A stretch of DNA of 30,715 nt from Entamoeba invadens IP1 (taxonomy: Eukaryota > Evosea > Mastigamoebida > Endamoebidae): positions 3,051 to 33,765 of the forward strand of contig NW_004440274.1 in NCBI RefSeq assembly GCF_000330505.1. The letters are read 5' to 3'. How positions within the stretch are numbered: the stretch's first letter is position 1; the number at the start of each line of letters is the position of its first letter. Below, in pieces: positions 30,599-30,715 of the stretch. Made by a program: the position numbers and the translations under genes. The notes below the pieces were generated by a model. It saw only the letters and a list, made by a program, of their open reading frames with translations. It had not been told where the DNA came from and ran no database searches.

Positions 30599-30715
30599 CA
30601 GGCCTGGATTAGCCATTACCAACTTCAAAAGATTATTAGTGTTTTTCATTCATTTTGGCTACTTTTTGCTGCACAAATCATTATACGAAATTATGGTAAG
30701 CAAACCACTTTTATT
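30599..30715 (+). mobile_element. Possible left terminus of another hAT element (partial)
   Basis: CAGGCCTGGATTAGCCATTA begins abruptly after AT-rich DNA and is GC-rich at its edge. Many hAT elements start with CAGG or CAGGGCCGGATT-like ends, so a hAT element may begin here and extend beyond the window. The other end and target duplication cannot be seen. Confidence 0.35.

Noticed and set aside
1..30715. tRNA arrays, rRNA, CRISPR arrays
   Set aside because: No cloverleaf-type sequence, rRNA segment or regularly spaced direct repeats were seen; Entamoeba tRNA array units would be noticeable by their GC content.

Overview
The window is very AT-rich nuclear DNA from a protist and most resembles an Entamoeba genome (E. 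invadens or a close relative). The basis is the set of recognisable families: a TLDc protein, two kinds of leucine-rich-repeat protein (one BspA-like), Hsp101/ClpB-like sequence, several hAT transposases, and short TA-flanked inverted-repeat elements. The species is an inference, since no rRNA or tRNA gene was seen to anchor it. Host genes that look intact are few; most of the window is mobile or decayed DNA.

Layout. 1-3690: AT-rich DNA with no supported gene. 3691-6590 (+): decayed hAT transposase gene of the DUF4371-like type. 7008-9605: composite repeat copy A, holding fragments of a coiled-coil (myosin-II-tail-like) gene on + and of a ClpB/Hsp101 gene on -. 9640-11011: AT-rich spacer. 11012-13603 (-): a second, distantly related DUF4371-like hAT gene. 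14477-20075: composite repeat copy B, longer than A and with the same order (coil, antisense ClpB, coil, palindrome, short ORF, conserved non-coding tail). It is interrupted at 18032-19266 by a TA-flanked element that copy A lacks. 20754-23850: a complete hAT element with 17-bp terminal inverted repeats and a perfect 8-bp target duplication, but a damaged transposase. 24005-24765 (-): BspA-like LRR pseudogene. 24871-25822 (-): TLDc domain and an upstream coiled-coil frame, probably one gene now split. 26024-27955: a TA-flanked element with a second TA-flanked element nested inside it (26661-27787). 28332-29948 (-): the longest intact gene, an Entamoeba-type LRR protein of 538 aa with a candidate Entamoeba core promoter. 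From 30599 a possible hAT terminus runs off the right edge.

There is no evidence that these genes form a pathway. The region reads as a transposon-rich graveyard around two or three host genes of expanded families. The least explained object is the duplicated composite unit, in which a ClpB pseudogene lies antisense inside a coiled-coil pseudogene, followed by a conserved palindrome and a 43-codon ORF. The best-supported mobile-element facts are the exact ends of the 20754-23850 hAT and the paralogous empty site for the 18032-19266 insertion.
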